Source: Crossiella sp. SN42 (GTDB taxonomy: Bacteria > Actinomycetota > Actinomycetes > Mycobacteriales > Pseudonocardiaceae). Taken from it: 64,000 bases of DNA. Below, in pieces: positions 1 through 8,464 of the stretch (its first letter is position 1; every line of letters starts with the position of its first letter). Where the stretch lies: NCBI RefSeq assembly GCF_023897065.1, contig NZ_JAMHIV010000022.1, forward strand, positions 1 to 64,000. Direction: 5' to 3'. The notes beneath the pieces were generated by a model. The model saw only the letters and a list, made by a program, of their open reading frames with translations, had not been told where the DNA came from and did not search any database. The translations under genes were made by a program, and so were the position numbers.

Positions 1-3000
1 TGGCCAGCTCGCCCACCGAGACGTCCAACTGGTGCTGCTGGATCGCCCGCGCGATCAGCGGCGCCGCCCGCTCCGGCGTGTGGTGATCGATCAGGAACCC
101 GGCGACCGCGATCAGGTGCTCGGCCCAGCCCGCGGCCTGTTCCGCCTCCTCAACCAGGTGGTCGCGCCGGTCGGGATCCGACTGGGCCCCGGCCAGCAGC
201 AGGATCGACCGCACCCGGGCATCCGGCGCGGTGATGCCTTGCGCGAACTGCTCGGCACGATGGAGATCACCGCGATCCACCAGCAGCCGGACGCACTCGC
301 CAAACGCCCGGCTCCGGTAGGTGTTGTCAGGCATCGCCTGGGCCAGTGCCTCGACCCTGTCGAACTCGCCCACGGTGGCGAATCCGGTGACGACCGCGGC
401 CCACGCTCTCGGACTGTCGTTGCTTGGCGCGTCCTCGGCGACCCGCTCCGCCTCCGTCAGCAGCGCCCTGGCTCGTTGTTGGTCACCGAGCCTGGCTTGA
501 CCCAGCGCGGCCGAGGTCAGCGCTTCGACCCGCACCCGGTGCACGGTCAGGGTCCGCGCGACGGTGACGGCCCGCTCGACCAGCTCAGCCGCCCGGGGAC
601 CCTCGTGCCTTGCCATGCTGTCGCCCATCCGCGCGAGCAGTTCCTCCGCGAACTCGTCCTCCGCACGATCGGCGGCGGAGTCGACCTCGTCGATCAGCTC
701 AGCCGCACCCCGTGCCGCGCGCGCGTCCGCGATGTCCAGCAGGCACCAGTACCTGGCCCGCTGGGTGGGGATGGTCCGCGCGATCTCCTCGGCCCGCGGC
801 AGGTCACCGGCCTGGACCAGGCTGTCCACGAGGCTGGTGGCCGCTACGTCCTGCCAGTCCGTGGGCACTCTGGCGGCGAACGCCCTGGCCTCGTCGAACT
901 CACCTGCTTCGAGCAGGGCGGCGGCCAGCTGGCACAGCAGGAACCCGCGGCCCACGCCGTCGTCGCCACCCCTGGCCAGGGGCTCGGCCTTGCGGACGAG
1001 ATCCGCGGCCCGCGCGTTGTCCCCGGCCTTGAGACAGGCCTTGGCGGTGGCCAGCAGTGTCTCCGCCTGGCGGAACCGGTCACCGCGAGTCCGGACCCGC
1101 GTGTACGCCTCGTTGGTCAGCGCGAACGCCTGGTCCACCGCTCCCCGGCGCGCCCGTGCCAGTGCCACGGAGACCAGCGCGGATGCGTTGATCCCGGAGT
1201 CCTCGATGGCGCAGGCGATGTCCTCGGCGCGGTCCAGGTCGTCGAGCCGCACCAGAGCCGTGGTGATTTGTGCCTGGGCGAGCGACCTGTCGTAGCTCTC
1301 CTCGATGGTGTCGGCGAGTGCGGTGGCCTCGGCGATGCAGTCGGCCAGGATCGGGGCGACCCGTGCCAGTGCCTCGACCTGCGTGCCGCGGTCGGTGATG
1401 CCTTGGATCGCCGCTCGGCTCCGCACCAGGTCGTGTTCGCGGGCGAACGCGATGGCGACCTCGCACAGAGCACCATCACGCTGGTGCCGGTCGGGGATGT
1501 CGGCGGCGACCCTCGCGGCCTGCCGGGTGTCTCCGCACCTCGCCAGCACCTTGGCCAGGTTCTTCCGCGGCTCGTCCTGTTCGTCCTCGGGTAGCGACGG
1601 CAGCAGCGCACCGGCCTCCTCGGCGAGCCGCCGCCCACCATCCAGGTCACCGGTGCGGGCGCGGATCTCGGCGAGGTCAAGCAACAGTGTGGCCCTATCC
1701 ACCGGTTCGGCGACGGCCCGGACCTCCGGCTCGGCGTCGGCGATGATCCCGGCGACTGGCGCTACCTCGCCACACCGGGACCGTGCCGCCGCGATGTCGA
1801 CCAGCCGCCAGGGCCGGTCCGCGGCGGACACTCGGTCTTCGATCTTCGCCATCAGGGCAGCCGCCTGGTGCTCATCGCCGATCCTGGTGAATGCCGCCCA
1901 CACCGACAGTTGGGTGCTGAAGCGGTCAAAGCGGGCCAGTTCCGCGGCCTCCTCCAGCAGGTTGATCGCCCGAGCGCGATCTCCCCGGGAGGCGATGACC
2001 TCCGCGAGCGAGATCCGCCCGTCGACGCGGTCCGACGAGTTGAGGAACCGCAGCAGCGCCTCGGCGCGATGGACCTGGCCGACCATCGCGCAGGCTGCCG
2101 GGAGGTCGGCCGGGATGTCGTTGTGCCGGTCGCGGAGGTGGTCGCGGTGGATGGCCAGGCGGGTGATGGCGGTCAGGTCCGGTGGATCCTGCTCGACCTG
2201 GGCCGCCAGCACCGAGACGATCTCCGCCAGCGCGGCGCTGTCGCTGCCCGAGTAGTCGTGCAGGCGTTCCTGCCGCGCCGGATCGGTGACCAGCGCGGTC
2301 AGCCGGGGCAGGTCGCCGGTCGCGGTGAGCATGGTGTGGTAGCCGCGGACCAGGTACTCCGGTGTGCCGGGTGGCCAGCCTCGGTCGTGGTAGGTGTCGG
2401 CCCAGGTGTGCAGGCGGTCGCGGTAGGTGGTCAGGCGGGTGGGGCCGAGCATGTCCTGGGCGGTGAGCTGGAGTTCCTCGTGGCCCAGCAGGAAGACCTC
2501 GGGGGCGGCGCCGGGGTGGTAGTAGGAGTCGCGGCGGGCGAAGCTGCGGCCGGTGACCGTGGTCAGGTGGTGGCCCACCTCCCAGGCCGAGCAGCCGGCG
2601 AGCTCGGCCAGGTCGTCGCCGGTGAGGCCACCGCCGGCGGCGGTGATCAGGCCGAGCAGGTCCTGTTCGAGCTGGGTGCCGCGGAGCAGGCCGTGCAGGT
2701 CGCGCTCCATCTCGTGCCGCATGGCCCGGGCGGCGGGGGAGGGGTCCAGGGCGCGGACGACCTCGCGGGCGCGCAGGGGGTGGTGCGGCGGGACGTCGGC
2801 GGGGACCGGCGGGTTGGGGCGGCCCGCGACGATCACCCGCATACCGGCTGGGGGGTCGGCGGGCAGCAGCGCGGCGATGCTGTGCGCGTCGGGGCCGGTG
2901 GTGACGCCCCGGTCCTCGTCCAGGCCGTCGACCAGCAGGACCAGGTGTTCGCCGCGGTCCCGGCAGAGCTGGGCGGCGGTGTCCAGCAGGCCCAGCAGGT

Positions 3001-3466
3001 GCGGTTCGCGGGTGGCCTCGGTGAGGAACGGGGGGACGGTTTCGCCGAGCAGCGCGAGGAGCTGTTCGAGCAGGTTGTCGATGAAGGCCGACCGGTTGTT
3101 CTGACCGGCCAGGCGGGCGGTGATGAAGAAGGAGACCAGTCGCACCCCGGGCGGCGGGTTGAGCACGAACCAGGACAGCAGCGCGGTCTTGCCGGACCAA
3201 GCGCCCGCCTGCCACCAGCGGTAGGCGCCCGAGGTGTCCGGAGAAGTGCAGAAGGCGGCCAGTTCGGCCAGTTCCTGGTCGCGGTCAACGAGTTCCGGGG
3301 GCGCGATGCGCTGGACCTGGTGCCGGTAGTTGGTGCGCACCGGGACGCCGGTGAGCAGGTTGACGTCGCCGATGTGCACGCCGGTGTTGGCGAAACCGCC
3401 CGCACTGGCCGTGGCCGGGCCGCTGTGGTCGACCTCGACCCGCCGGGGGCGGGGCTGGTCAGTCAA
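1..3466 (-). CDS. STAND/NLR-like P-loop NTPase with C-terminal helical repeats, 3' end beyond window
   Basis: The open frame runs from a TTG at 3466 to the left window edge (about 1155 codons), so the C-terminus is missing. Residues 18-36 form a Gly/Asn-rich segment ending NTGVHIGDVN. A Walker A (AGAWSGKT, Lys93) follows about 60 residues later, then a Walker B-like LVLLVDGLDED. The remaining ~750 residues are Ala/Arg-rich degenerate helical repeats with recurring R-A-x-x-L-x-x-x-A spacing, as in TPR-type sensors. This is the layout of STAND/NLR ATPases, whose known members are signalling switches in regulation, defence or cell death; which applies here is not shown. The TTG start overlaps the stop of the upstream small membrane-protein gene by 8 bp, so the two are probably cotranslated. 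The plus-strand frames over this stretch are high-GC shadows. Start codon is inferred from continuity and coupling. Confidence 0.75.
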   Translation of the reverse strand, partial: MTDQPRPRRVEVDHSGPATASAGGFANTGVHIGDVNLLTGVPVRTNYRHQVQRIAPPELVDRDQELAELAAFCTSPDTSGAYRWWQAGAWSGKTALLSWFVLNPPPGVRLVSFFITARLAGQNNRSAFIDNLLEQLLALLGETVPPFLTEATREPHLLGLLDTAAQLCRDRGEHLVLLVDGLDEDRGVTTGPDAHSIAALLPADPPAGMRVIVAGRPNPPVPADVPPHHPLRAREVVRALDPSPAARAMRHEMERDLHGLLRGTQLEQDLLGLITAAGGGLTGDDLAELAGCSAWEVGHHLTTVTGRSFARRDSYYHPGAAPEVFLLGHEELQLTAQDMLGPTRLTTYRDRLHTWADTYHDRGWPPGTPEYLVRGYHTMLTATGDLPRLTALVTDPARQERLHDYSGSDSAALAEIVSVLAAQVEQDPPDLTAITRLAIHRDHLRDRHNDIPADLPAACAMVGQVHRAEALLRFLNSSDRVDGRISLAEVIASRGDRARAINLLEEAAELARFDRFSTQLSVWAAFTRIGDEHQAAALMAKIEDRVSAADRPWRLVDIAAARSRCGEVAPVAGIIADAEPEVRAVAEPVDRATLLLDLAEIRARTGDLDGGRRLAEEAGALLPSLPEDEQDEPRKNLAKVLARCGDTRQAARVAADIPDRHQRDGALCEVAIAFAREHDLVRSRAAIQGITDRGTQVEALARVAPILADCIAEATALADTIEESYDRSLAQAQITTALVRLDDLDRAEDIACAIEDSGINASALVSVALARARRGAVDQAFALTNEAYTRVRTRGDRFRQAETLLATAKACLKAGDNARAADLVRKAEPLARGGDDGVGRGFLLCQLAAALLEAGEFDEARAFAARVPTDWQDVAATSLVDSLVQAGDLPRAEEIARTIPTQRARYWCLLDIADARAARGAAELIDEVDSAADRAEDEFAEELLARMGDSMARHEGPRAAELVERAVTVARTLTVHRVRVEALTSAALGQARLGDQQRARALLTEAERVAEDAPSNDSPRAWAAVVTGFATVGEFDRVEALAQAMPDNTYRSRAFGECVRLLVDRGDLHRAEQFAQGITAPDARVRSILLLAGAQSDPDRRDHLVEEAEQAAGWAEHLIAVAGFLIDHHTPERAAPLIARAIQQHQLDVSVGELA

Positions 3467-3800
3467 GCCGGATCCCGGTGCTGGCGTCACCGCCGTCGGC
3501 CTTCGCCTCACCGGTGTTCCTGACCTCGGCGGTGGTCCCGGACTTGCCGCGGAAACCGGTGTTCGCGCTGCCCCCGCCGCGCGCGGTCGCCTTGCCGGTG
3601 CCGGAGACGCGGATCGAGCCACCGGCCTTGGGCGCGCGCAGGGCGGTCCACACCGCGACGCCGACCGCAGCCACCGCACCGAGTGCCGAGGCGGCGGTGG
3701 CGATCTTGTTGGCGTCCTCCCAGCGGAGGACCGCGAGCCACCCCAGCAGACCCGCGACCGCGAGGAAGGTGATGATCAGGACGACCGGACCGCTCTTCAT
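3459..3800 (-). CDS. Small two-TM protein with Gly/Asn-rich tail, partner of the adjacent NTPase
   Basis: 113 residues from an ATG at 3800. Two hydrophobic segments (about 5-26 and 33-55) are separated by a short charged loop, so both ends should lie on the same side of the membrane. The tail after residue 60 is soluble, rich in Gly, Ser, Thr and Asn, and contains ATARGGGSANTG (71-82). That matches ATASAGGFANTG at residues 18-29 of the neighbouring NTPase at 9 of 12 positions. The stop codon overlaps the TTG start of the NTPase. I recognise no named family; the shared motif and coupling suggest a membrane partner of the NTPase. Longer upstream in-frame starts exist but lack hydrophobic or conserved character. 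Confidence 0.65.
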   Translation of the reverse strand: MKSGPVVLIITFLAVAGLLGWLAVLRWEDANKIATAASALGAVAAVGVAVWTALRAPKAGGSIRVSGTGKATARGGGSANTGFRGKSGTTAEVRNTGEAKADGGDASTGIRLD

Positions 3801-4015
3801 GCTCCTACCCTCGCACGCCCGCTCCCGCGGGGGCGCTGGCCGGCCAGGGGGGATGGGCAGACCAGCGCCCTTGCACGTGGGCCCGCCAAAGGGGGGAGGG
3901 ACAGGCCCACGAGGGAACAGCGTATCGGGAGTTGGCCCGGACTTCCGACGAGTTCGAACACCTCGCTCGAACGAGTTTTTCTGCTGGCGATCGCATAGCG
4001 TCGTTATGGCAGGGG

Positions 4016-4336
4016 CTAGCGAGACTGGTCGAGCAGTGCGCGCAGTCTTCTGACCTCGGCGACCAGCCGGGGGACGTCCGCCGCGGCATGCCCGATGAAG
4101 TCGACAACCGCGTCCATCCTGGTATCTGGCGAGATCCAATCCTCCTTACCGCGGTAGATGCTGACGTACAGCTCGTGGTCGATCTCGCTGTCGCCGTCCA
4201 AGGCGATGAAGCTGCAGCCCCCGGTGGCGTAGCGGGTCTCCAGGTACTCCAGCCACGGCAGGGGAGCCACCGCGAACGCCTCGTTGGCGCGGTGTTCGAT
4301 CTCGTCGAGTTCGGCTTCGGTGAGGATGTCGGCCAT
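4016..4336 (-). CDS. Conserved-looking hypothetical protein, 106 aa
   Basis: Starts at ATG 4336 (MADILTEAELDEIEHRAN) and ends in a Leu/Arg-rich helix (RLVAEVRRLRALLDQSR). The composition is that of a real soluble protein: acidic N-terminal helix, a central mixed region with FIALDGDSEIDHELYVS and a C-terminal amphipathic helix. No catalytic motif or named domain is apparent. It stands alone, divergent from the FKBP gene across a 93-bp gap. A much longer in-frame extension upstream would run through the FKBP gene and is rejected. Confidence 0.6.
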   Translation of the reverse strand: MADILTEAELDEIEHRANEAFAVAPLPWLEYLETRYATGGCSFIALDGDSEIDHELYVSIYRGKEDWISPDTRMDAVVDFIGHAAADVPRLVAEVRRLRALLDQSR

Positions 4337-4429
4337 GCACCCCATAGTGCCCACGCGCGCCACCCGGTGACGGCAAACGGCAGCGGTTACGGTGTGCGGG
4401 ATCCGCAGCCAAGTGAAGGGACACCGTGC

Positions 4430-4789
4430 ATGACCAAGCCCGAGATCGACTTCCAGGACGGTCCGGCCCCCACCGAACTGGTGGTCAAGGACCTGAAGCT
4501 GGGCGAGGGCGCGGAAGCGGTCCCCGGCGGCACCGTGGAGGTGCACTACGTCGGCGTGGAGTACGACACCGGGGAGGAGTTCGACTCCTCGTGGAACCGG
4601 GGCCAGACCATCGAGTTCCCGCTGAACAAACTGATCGCGGGCTGGCAGCAGGGCATTCCGGGCATGAAGAGCGGCGGGCGACGTCAGCTCACCGTCCCGC
4701 CGGAGCTGGCCTACGGTCCGGCCGGGGCCGGCCACCGGCTTTCCGGCAAGACGCTGGTGTTCGTGATCGACCTGGTCAACGCGCGCTGA
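4430..4789 (+). CDS. FKBP-type peptidyl-prolyl cis-trans isomerase
   Basis: 119 residues, cytosolic, no signal peptide. The single FKBP domain fills the protein: V(E)VHYVGVEYDTGEEFDSS, then IEFPLNKLIAGWQQGIPGMK, GGRRQLTVPPELAYG and LVFVIDLVNAR at the C-terminus, all standard FKBP strands and active-site wall. It should catalyse prolyl isomerisation in protein folding. Start at ATG 4430 follows a GAAGGGA ribosome site about 9 bases upstream. It converges with the glycosyltransferase gene and the two coding ends overlap by 14 bp. Confidence 0.9.
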   Translation: MTKPEIDFQDGPAPTELVVKDLKLGEGAEAVPGGTVEVHYVGVEYDTGEEFDSSWNRGQTIEFPLNKLIAGWQQGIPGMKSGGRRQLTVPPELAYGPAGAGHRLSGKTLVFVIDLVNAR

Positions 4790-5939
4790 GCGCGTTCCGG
4801 CAGACCTGAACCGGGTCGCTGACCTGGGCGGCGGTCGCGGCGGCCCGAGCCGCGGCCGCCGCGAAGCGCGGTTCGGCCAGGATGTGGCGGATCGCCGCGC
4901 GCAGGGCGGTTGGTTCCGATGGGCGGACGATCAGCGCGCTGCCCTGGCGGGTGGCGCGGTTGGCCAGCTCCCACTGGTCGCCGCCGCCGGGCACGATCAC
5001 CAGCGGTACCCCGGCGACCAGGGCCTTGGCCAGCACGCCGTGGCCGCCGCCGCCGACCACCACGGCCGCCTCGCGCAGCAGCTCGTCCTGCCTGCCCAGA
5101 CCGGCCCGCGCCCACTCCGGCAGGCCGGCCGGTGGCGGGCCGAAGGTGCACACCACGGCGCGAACTCCCAAGCCCCGCAACGCTTCCAGGGTCGCCTCCG
5201 CCACGCCGACGGCTCCGGCGGCCGCGGTCGAGGCGGAGATCAGCACCAGGGGCGCGGTGCCCGGCGGTGGGGTGAGCAGTTCCTGGGTCGGTTCCCACAG
5301 CAGGGGGCCGACCACGTGGGCGTTGGCCGGCCAGTCCGGGCGCGGGACCTCCAGCGCGGGCAGGGTCGCGATCAGCCGGGCGGCCGGACCCGGTCCGCGT
5401 ACGGGCAGGCCCAGGCCGAGGCGGGCCTTGGCCTGTTGCCGTTCGCCTTGGCGGATCGAGCGGGCGGTGGCCGCGCGCAGCAGGGTGTCCCGGAGCCGGC
5501 CGGTCAGGCCTTCGCCGACGGCCAGGCCGCTGCCCACCGGTGGCAGGCCGCGGGAGGGTTCGTAGAGCGGGTGCGGGGACAGCTTCGCCCAGGGCAGGCC
5601 GAGCAGTTCCGCGGCCAGGCCGCCGCCGGGGGCGAGCACGTCGCACACCACCAGGTCCGGGCGGGACTCGGCGATCCGCGGTGCGAGCGCGAGTGCCATC
5701 GCGGCGGCGCGTTCGTGCTGCCAGCGGCCCAGGTCCTCGCGGTCGTCCTCGGCGGTCAGGGGCAGCTCGGGCAGCGGGGGAGCAGGGATGCCCGCGTCCC
5801 TGGCGGCGTGGACCCAGCGGCCGACGGTGAACAGGGTGGGCTCGTCGCCGGCTTCGGCCAGGCGCAGGCACAGCGCGATGGCCGGGAAGACGTGGCCGGG
5901 TTCGCCCCCGGAGACAACAGCCACCCGCACGGCCGCCAC
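4776..5939 (-). CDS. GT1-family glycosyltransferase (MGT-like)
   Basis: 387 residues. The N-terminus has the GT-B acceptor-domain signature (VRVAVVSGGEPGHVFPAIAL). The C-terminal donor domain shows VVGGGGHGVLAKALVAGVPLVIVPGGGDQWELANR, a variant of the GT1 nucleotide-sugar signature (HGGxGT...P...DQ). Related enzymes glycosylate natural products or, in the MGT subgroup, inactivate macrolides; the substrate cannot be read here. The usual HGG is replaced by GGGGHG. The GTG start lies 1 bp after the TAG stop of the SARP regulator, so they are one transcription unit. With the divergent exporter this suggests modification and export of a small molecule (inference). Confidence 0.8.
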   Translation of the reverse strand: MAAVRVAVVSGGEPGHVFPAIALCLRLAEAGDEPTLFTVGRWVHAARDAGIPAPPLPELPLTAEDDREDLGRWQHERAAAMALALAPRIAESRPDLVVCDVLAPGGGLAAELLGLPWAKLSPHPLYEPSRGLPPVGSGLAVGEGLTGRLRDTLLRAATARSIRQGERQQAKARLGLGLPVRGPGPAARLIATLPALEVPRPDWPANAHVVGPLLWEPTQELLTPPPGTAPLVLISASTAAAGAVGVAEATLEALRGLGVRAVVCTFGPPPAGLPEWARAGLGRQDELLREAAVVVGGGGHGVLAKALVAGVPLVIVPGGGDQWELANRATRQGSALIVRPSEPTALRAAIRHILAEPRFAAAAARAAATAAQVSDPVQVCRNALSAR

Positions 5940-5940
5940 G

Positions 5941-8412
5941 CTACGGGCTGAGCCTGGACTCGGCCATCGCCTGGCCGCGCGGGTAGGCGCGGTCGACCGA
6001 GACGCGCAGGGCCCGCCGGTAGTGCCGCTGGGCCTCCTCTGCGGTGGGCGCGAGGTCGCCGAGCAGGCACAGGACGTCCACGGCTTCGGTCCACAGGCCG
6101 AGGTCCTCGGCGATGGCCAGGGCCGCCTTGGCGCGGGCCGGGTCGCCCTCGGCCAGGGCCCGATGTGCGCGGAGCAGGCCCCAGCCGTCGCCGAGCTCGC
6201 GGAAACGGGCCTCGGCCGCCTCGGGGTCGTGGTCGAGCAGGACCGCCGCGGACGCCCAGGGGTCGTCGCCGGTCAGCTCCGGATCGCGGTTGCCGAGGAA
6301 CCAGCGCAGCCGGGCCACCAGCGCGGGATCCTCGATGCCGCAAGGGAAACCGGCCGGGGCCACCTGCGATTCGAAGCCGCTCAGCCAGGCCGTGGCCACC
6401 GCCCGTTCCGCCGCGGTGCCACCGGGTGCGGCCAGCGCCGCGCGCAGCGACCGGCGGGCCTCGCTGACGCGGCCGCGCAGGAACCAGTACCAGGCAAGGG
6501 AGTTCGCCAGCGGGAGCGCGAGCGGACCCGCGATCTCCAAGGCCCGCCGCAGGTTCACGGTCTCGGCGTCCAGGATGTCCAGGCAGTGGCGCTGTTCCGG
6601 GCCGCGCAGGCGGGGTTCGGCCTGCTTGGCCAGGTCCAGGTAGCAGCGGGTGAACCGGGTGCGGGCCTCCTTCAACTCGCCGCACTCGGCGAGGCGGTCC
6701 AGGCAGTAGGCGGCCACCGACTCCAGCAGCCGGAACCGCTCCCCGTCCCGGACCACCAGGGAGCGATCAACCAAGCGGGACAACACTTCCAGCACCGGGA
6801 TGCCGGTGCCGGCGCACATCCGCACCGCGGCGGGCAGCACGCATCCGTCGGGGTGCACGGCCAGTTCGCTGAGCACCGTGCGCTCGGGTTCGGTGAGCAG
6901 CTCCCAGCTCCAGTCGATCATCGCGCGCAGGGTCTGCTGCCGGGCCGGGCGGCCCCGGCCGTTGCCGACCGGCAGGGCGAACCGGTCGTCCAGCCGCTCG
7001 GCCAGCTGGTCGGGGCTGAGCACGCGGAGCCGGGGCGCGAGCAGCTCCAGGGCCAGCGGGATGCCGTCCAGGCGGCGGCAGATGGTGGCCACCGCGGGTT
7101 CGGCCGCCGGGTCCAGCGGGCAGCCCGCCGCGGCGGCCAGTTGGCCGAACAACTCGACCGCGTCCGGCACGGCCAGCGGCGGCACCGGGCGCACCAGCTC
7201 ACCGGGGATGTCCAGTGGCTCGTGGCTGGTGACCAGCACCCGCACCCCGGCCGCCGCGGCCAGCAAATCGGTGACCAGCGCGGCGACCGGTTCCACCAGG
7301 TGCTCGCAGTTGTCCAGCAGCAGCAACGGTTTCCGCCCGGCCAGGGCCTGGCCCAGCCAGCGCGCGTTGCCGGCCGGGGCGGGTTCGGCGGTGGTGGTCT
7401 CGCACAGGCCGAGCGTGGCGATGATCCGCTCGGCGACGTCCTCGGTGGTGGCGCCGGGGCTGAGTCCGGCCAGCTCCACCAGCCAGACCCCGTCCGGGCA
7501 GTGTTCGATCAGGCCGTGCGCGGCCACCATGGCCAGCCGGGTCTTGCCGACTCCGCCCGGCCCGACCAGCGACACCGCCCGATGACCGGATCCCTCGGCC
7601 AGCAGCTCACGCAGCTCGGCGATCGCCTGCCGCCTGCCGACGAGCGTGGTCACCGGCGCGGGCAGGTTGGTCCGGCCCTGCCGTGGCGCGGCCAGTGCGG
7701 GCTCCTGACGCAGGATTGCCTGGTGCAGAGCCATGATCTCCGGGCCGGGGGCCACGCCCAGCTCCTCGTCCAACCGGCGCCGCAGGTCCTGGAAGCAGTC
7801 CAGCGCCTCGGTCTGCCGGCCGGCCCGGTACAGCGCGCGCATCAGGGCCAGCCGCGGCCGTTCCCGCAGCGGGTACCGCGCCACCAGCTCGGCCAGGCCC
7901 TCGGGCTGCTCACCCAGGTCCAGCCGCGCCAGGGCCAGGTCTTCCAGCGCGGTCAGCCGCAGCTCGGCCAGCCGGGCGATCTCGGCGCGGGCGAACGGCG
8001 CGTCGGCCAGCTCGGCGTAGGGCGCGCCCCGCCACAGTTCCAGCGCCCCGGCCAGCAGCTCCGCCCTGGCCCGCGGTTCGGCGGTGGTGTGCGCGCGGCA
8101 GAGCAGCTCCTGGAACCGCGTGGAATCCAGCTGGTCCGCGGCCAGCCGTAGCCGGTACCCGGCGGGCTGGTGCAGCACCTCGTCCCGGCCGAGCACCTGG
8201 CGCAGCCGGGAAACCTTGGCCTGCAACGCGTTCACCGGCCGACCCGGCGGGCAGCCGTCCCACAGGTCCTCCAGCAGCCGGTCCACCGGCACCGGGCCGC
8301 CGTTGTGCAGCAACAGGTTCGCCAGCAGCGCGCGCACCTTCGCCTCGGGCACCGGCAGCTCGTCGCCGTCGTGCCCCCACACGACCAGCGGGCCGAGGAC
8401 CCCGTAGCGCAT
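5941..8412 (-). CDS. AfsR-type SARP transcriptional regulator with NB-ARC ATPase domain
   Basis: 823 residues. The N-terminal OmpR-like winged helix (LGPLVVWGHDGDELPVPEAKVRALLANLLL) is followed by a bacterial transcription-activation domain (about 95-245, ending EELGVAPGPEIMALHQAIL). An NTPase domain follows with Walker A LVGPGGVGKTRLA near residue 285, Walker B KPLLLLDNCEHL and the LVTSHEPL sensor, then a helical C-terminal region without clear repeats. SARPs activate secondary-metabolite and export genes by binding heptamer direct repeats. The start at ATG 8412 is 52 bp from the divergent MFS start, and a matching direct repeat lies in that gap. The GT1 gene follows 1 bp after its stop. Confidence 0.88.
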   Translation of the reverse strand: MRYGVLGPLVVWGHDGDELPVPEAKVRALLANLLLHNGGPVPVDRLLEDLWDGCPPGRPVNALQAKVSRLRQVLGRDEVLHQPAGYRLRLAADQLDSTRFQELLCRAHTTAEPRARAELLAGALELWRGAPYAELADAPFARAEIARLAELRLTALEDLALARLDLGEQPEGLAELVARYPLRERPRLALMRALYRAGRQTEALDCFQDLRRRLDEELGVAPGPEIMALHQAILRQEPALAAPRQGRTNLPAPVTTLVGRRQAIAELRELLAEGSGHRAVSLVGPGGVGKTRLAMVAAHGLIEHCPDGVWLVELAGLSPGATTEDVAERIIATLGLCETTTAEPAPAGNARWLGQALAGRKPLLLLDNCEHLVEPVAALVTDLLAAAAGVRVLVTSHEPLDIPGELVRPVPPLAVPDAVELFGQLAAAAGCPLDPAAEPAVATICRRLDGIPLALELLAPRLRVLSPDQLAERLDDRFALPVGNGRGRPARQQTLRAMIDWSWELLTEPERTVLSELAVHPDGCVLPAAVRMCAGTGIPVLEVLSRLVDRSLVVRDGERFRLLESVAAYCLDRLAECGELKEARTRFTRCYLDLAKQAEPRLRGPEQRHCLDILDAETVNLRRALEIAGPLALPLANSLAWYWFLRGRVSEARRSLRAALAAPGGTAAERAVATAWLSGFESQVAPAGFPCGIEDPALVARLRWFLGNRDPELTGDDPWASAAVLLDHDPEAAEARFRELGDGWGLLRAHRALAEGDPARAKAALAIAEDLGLWTEAVDVLCLLGDLAPTAEEAQRHYRRALRVSVDRAYPRGQAMAESRLSP

Positions 8413-8424
8413 GGGCTCAGCATA

Positions 8425-8442
8425 TCGTCAGCGGCTCGTCAG
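8425..8442. promoter_or_regulatory. Candidate SARP binding site: TCGTCAG direct repeat, 11-bp period
   Basis: TCGTCAG occurs at 8425-8431 and again at 8436-8442, separated by CGGC. SARP regulators bind heptamer direct repeats of TCGA-like sequence with 4-bp spacers, one helical turn apart, so repeat and spacing fit. It sits in the 52-bp gap between the SARP gene and the MFS exporter start, so it could control both. Confidence 0.5.
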
Positions 8443-8464
8443 CGACCGCGTCCACGGTGCCGTC

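Noticed and set aside
32-3523. Long plus-strand open frames over the left 3.5 kb
   Set aside because: They are Arg/Gly/Pro-rich shadows. The minus-strand frame gives a continuous NTPase with Walker motifs and helical repeats.
5788-8151. 787-residue plus-strand frame
   Set aside because: It is antisense to the SARP regulator, rich in Gln, Gly and Arg, with no domain; a high-GC artefact.
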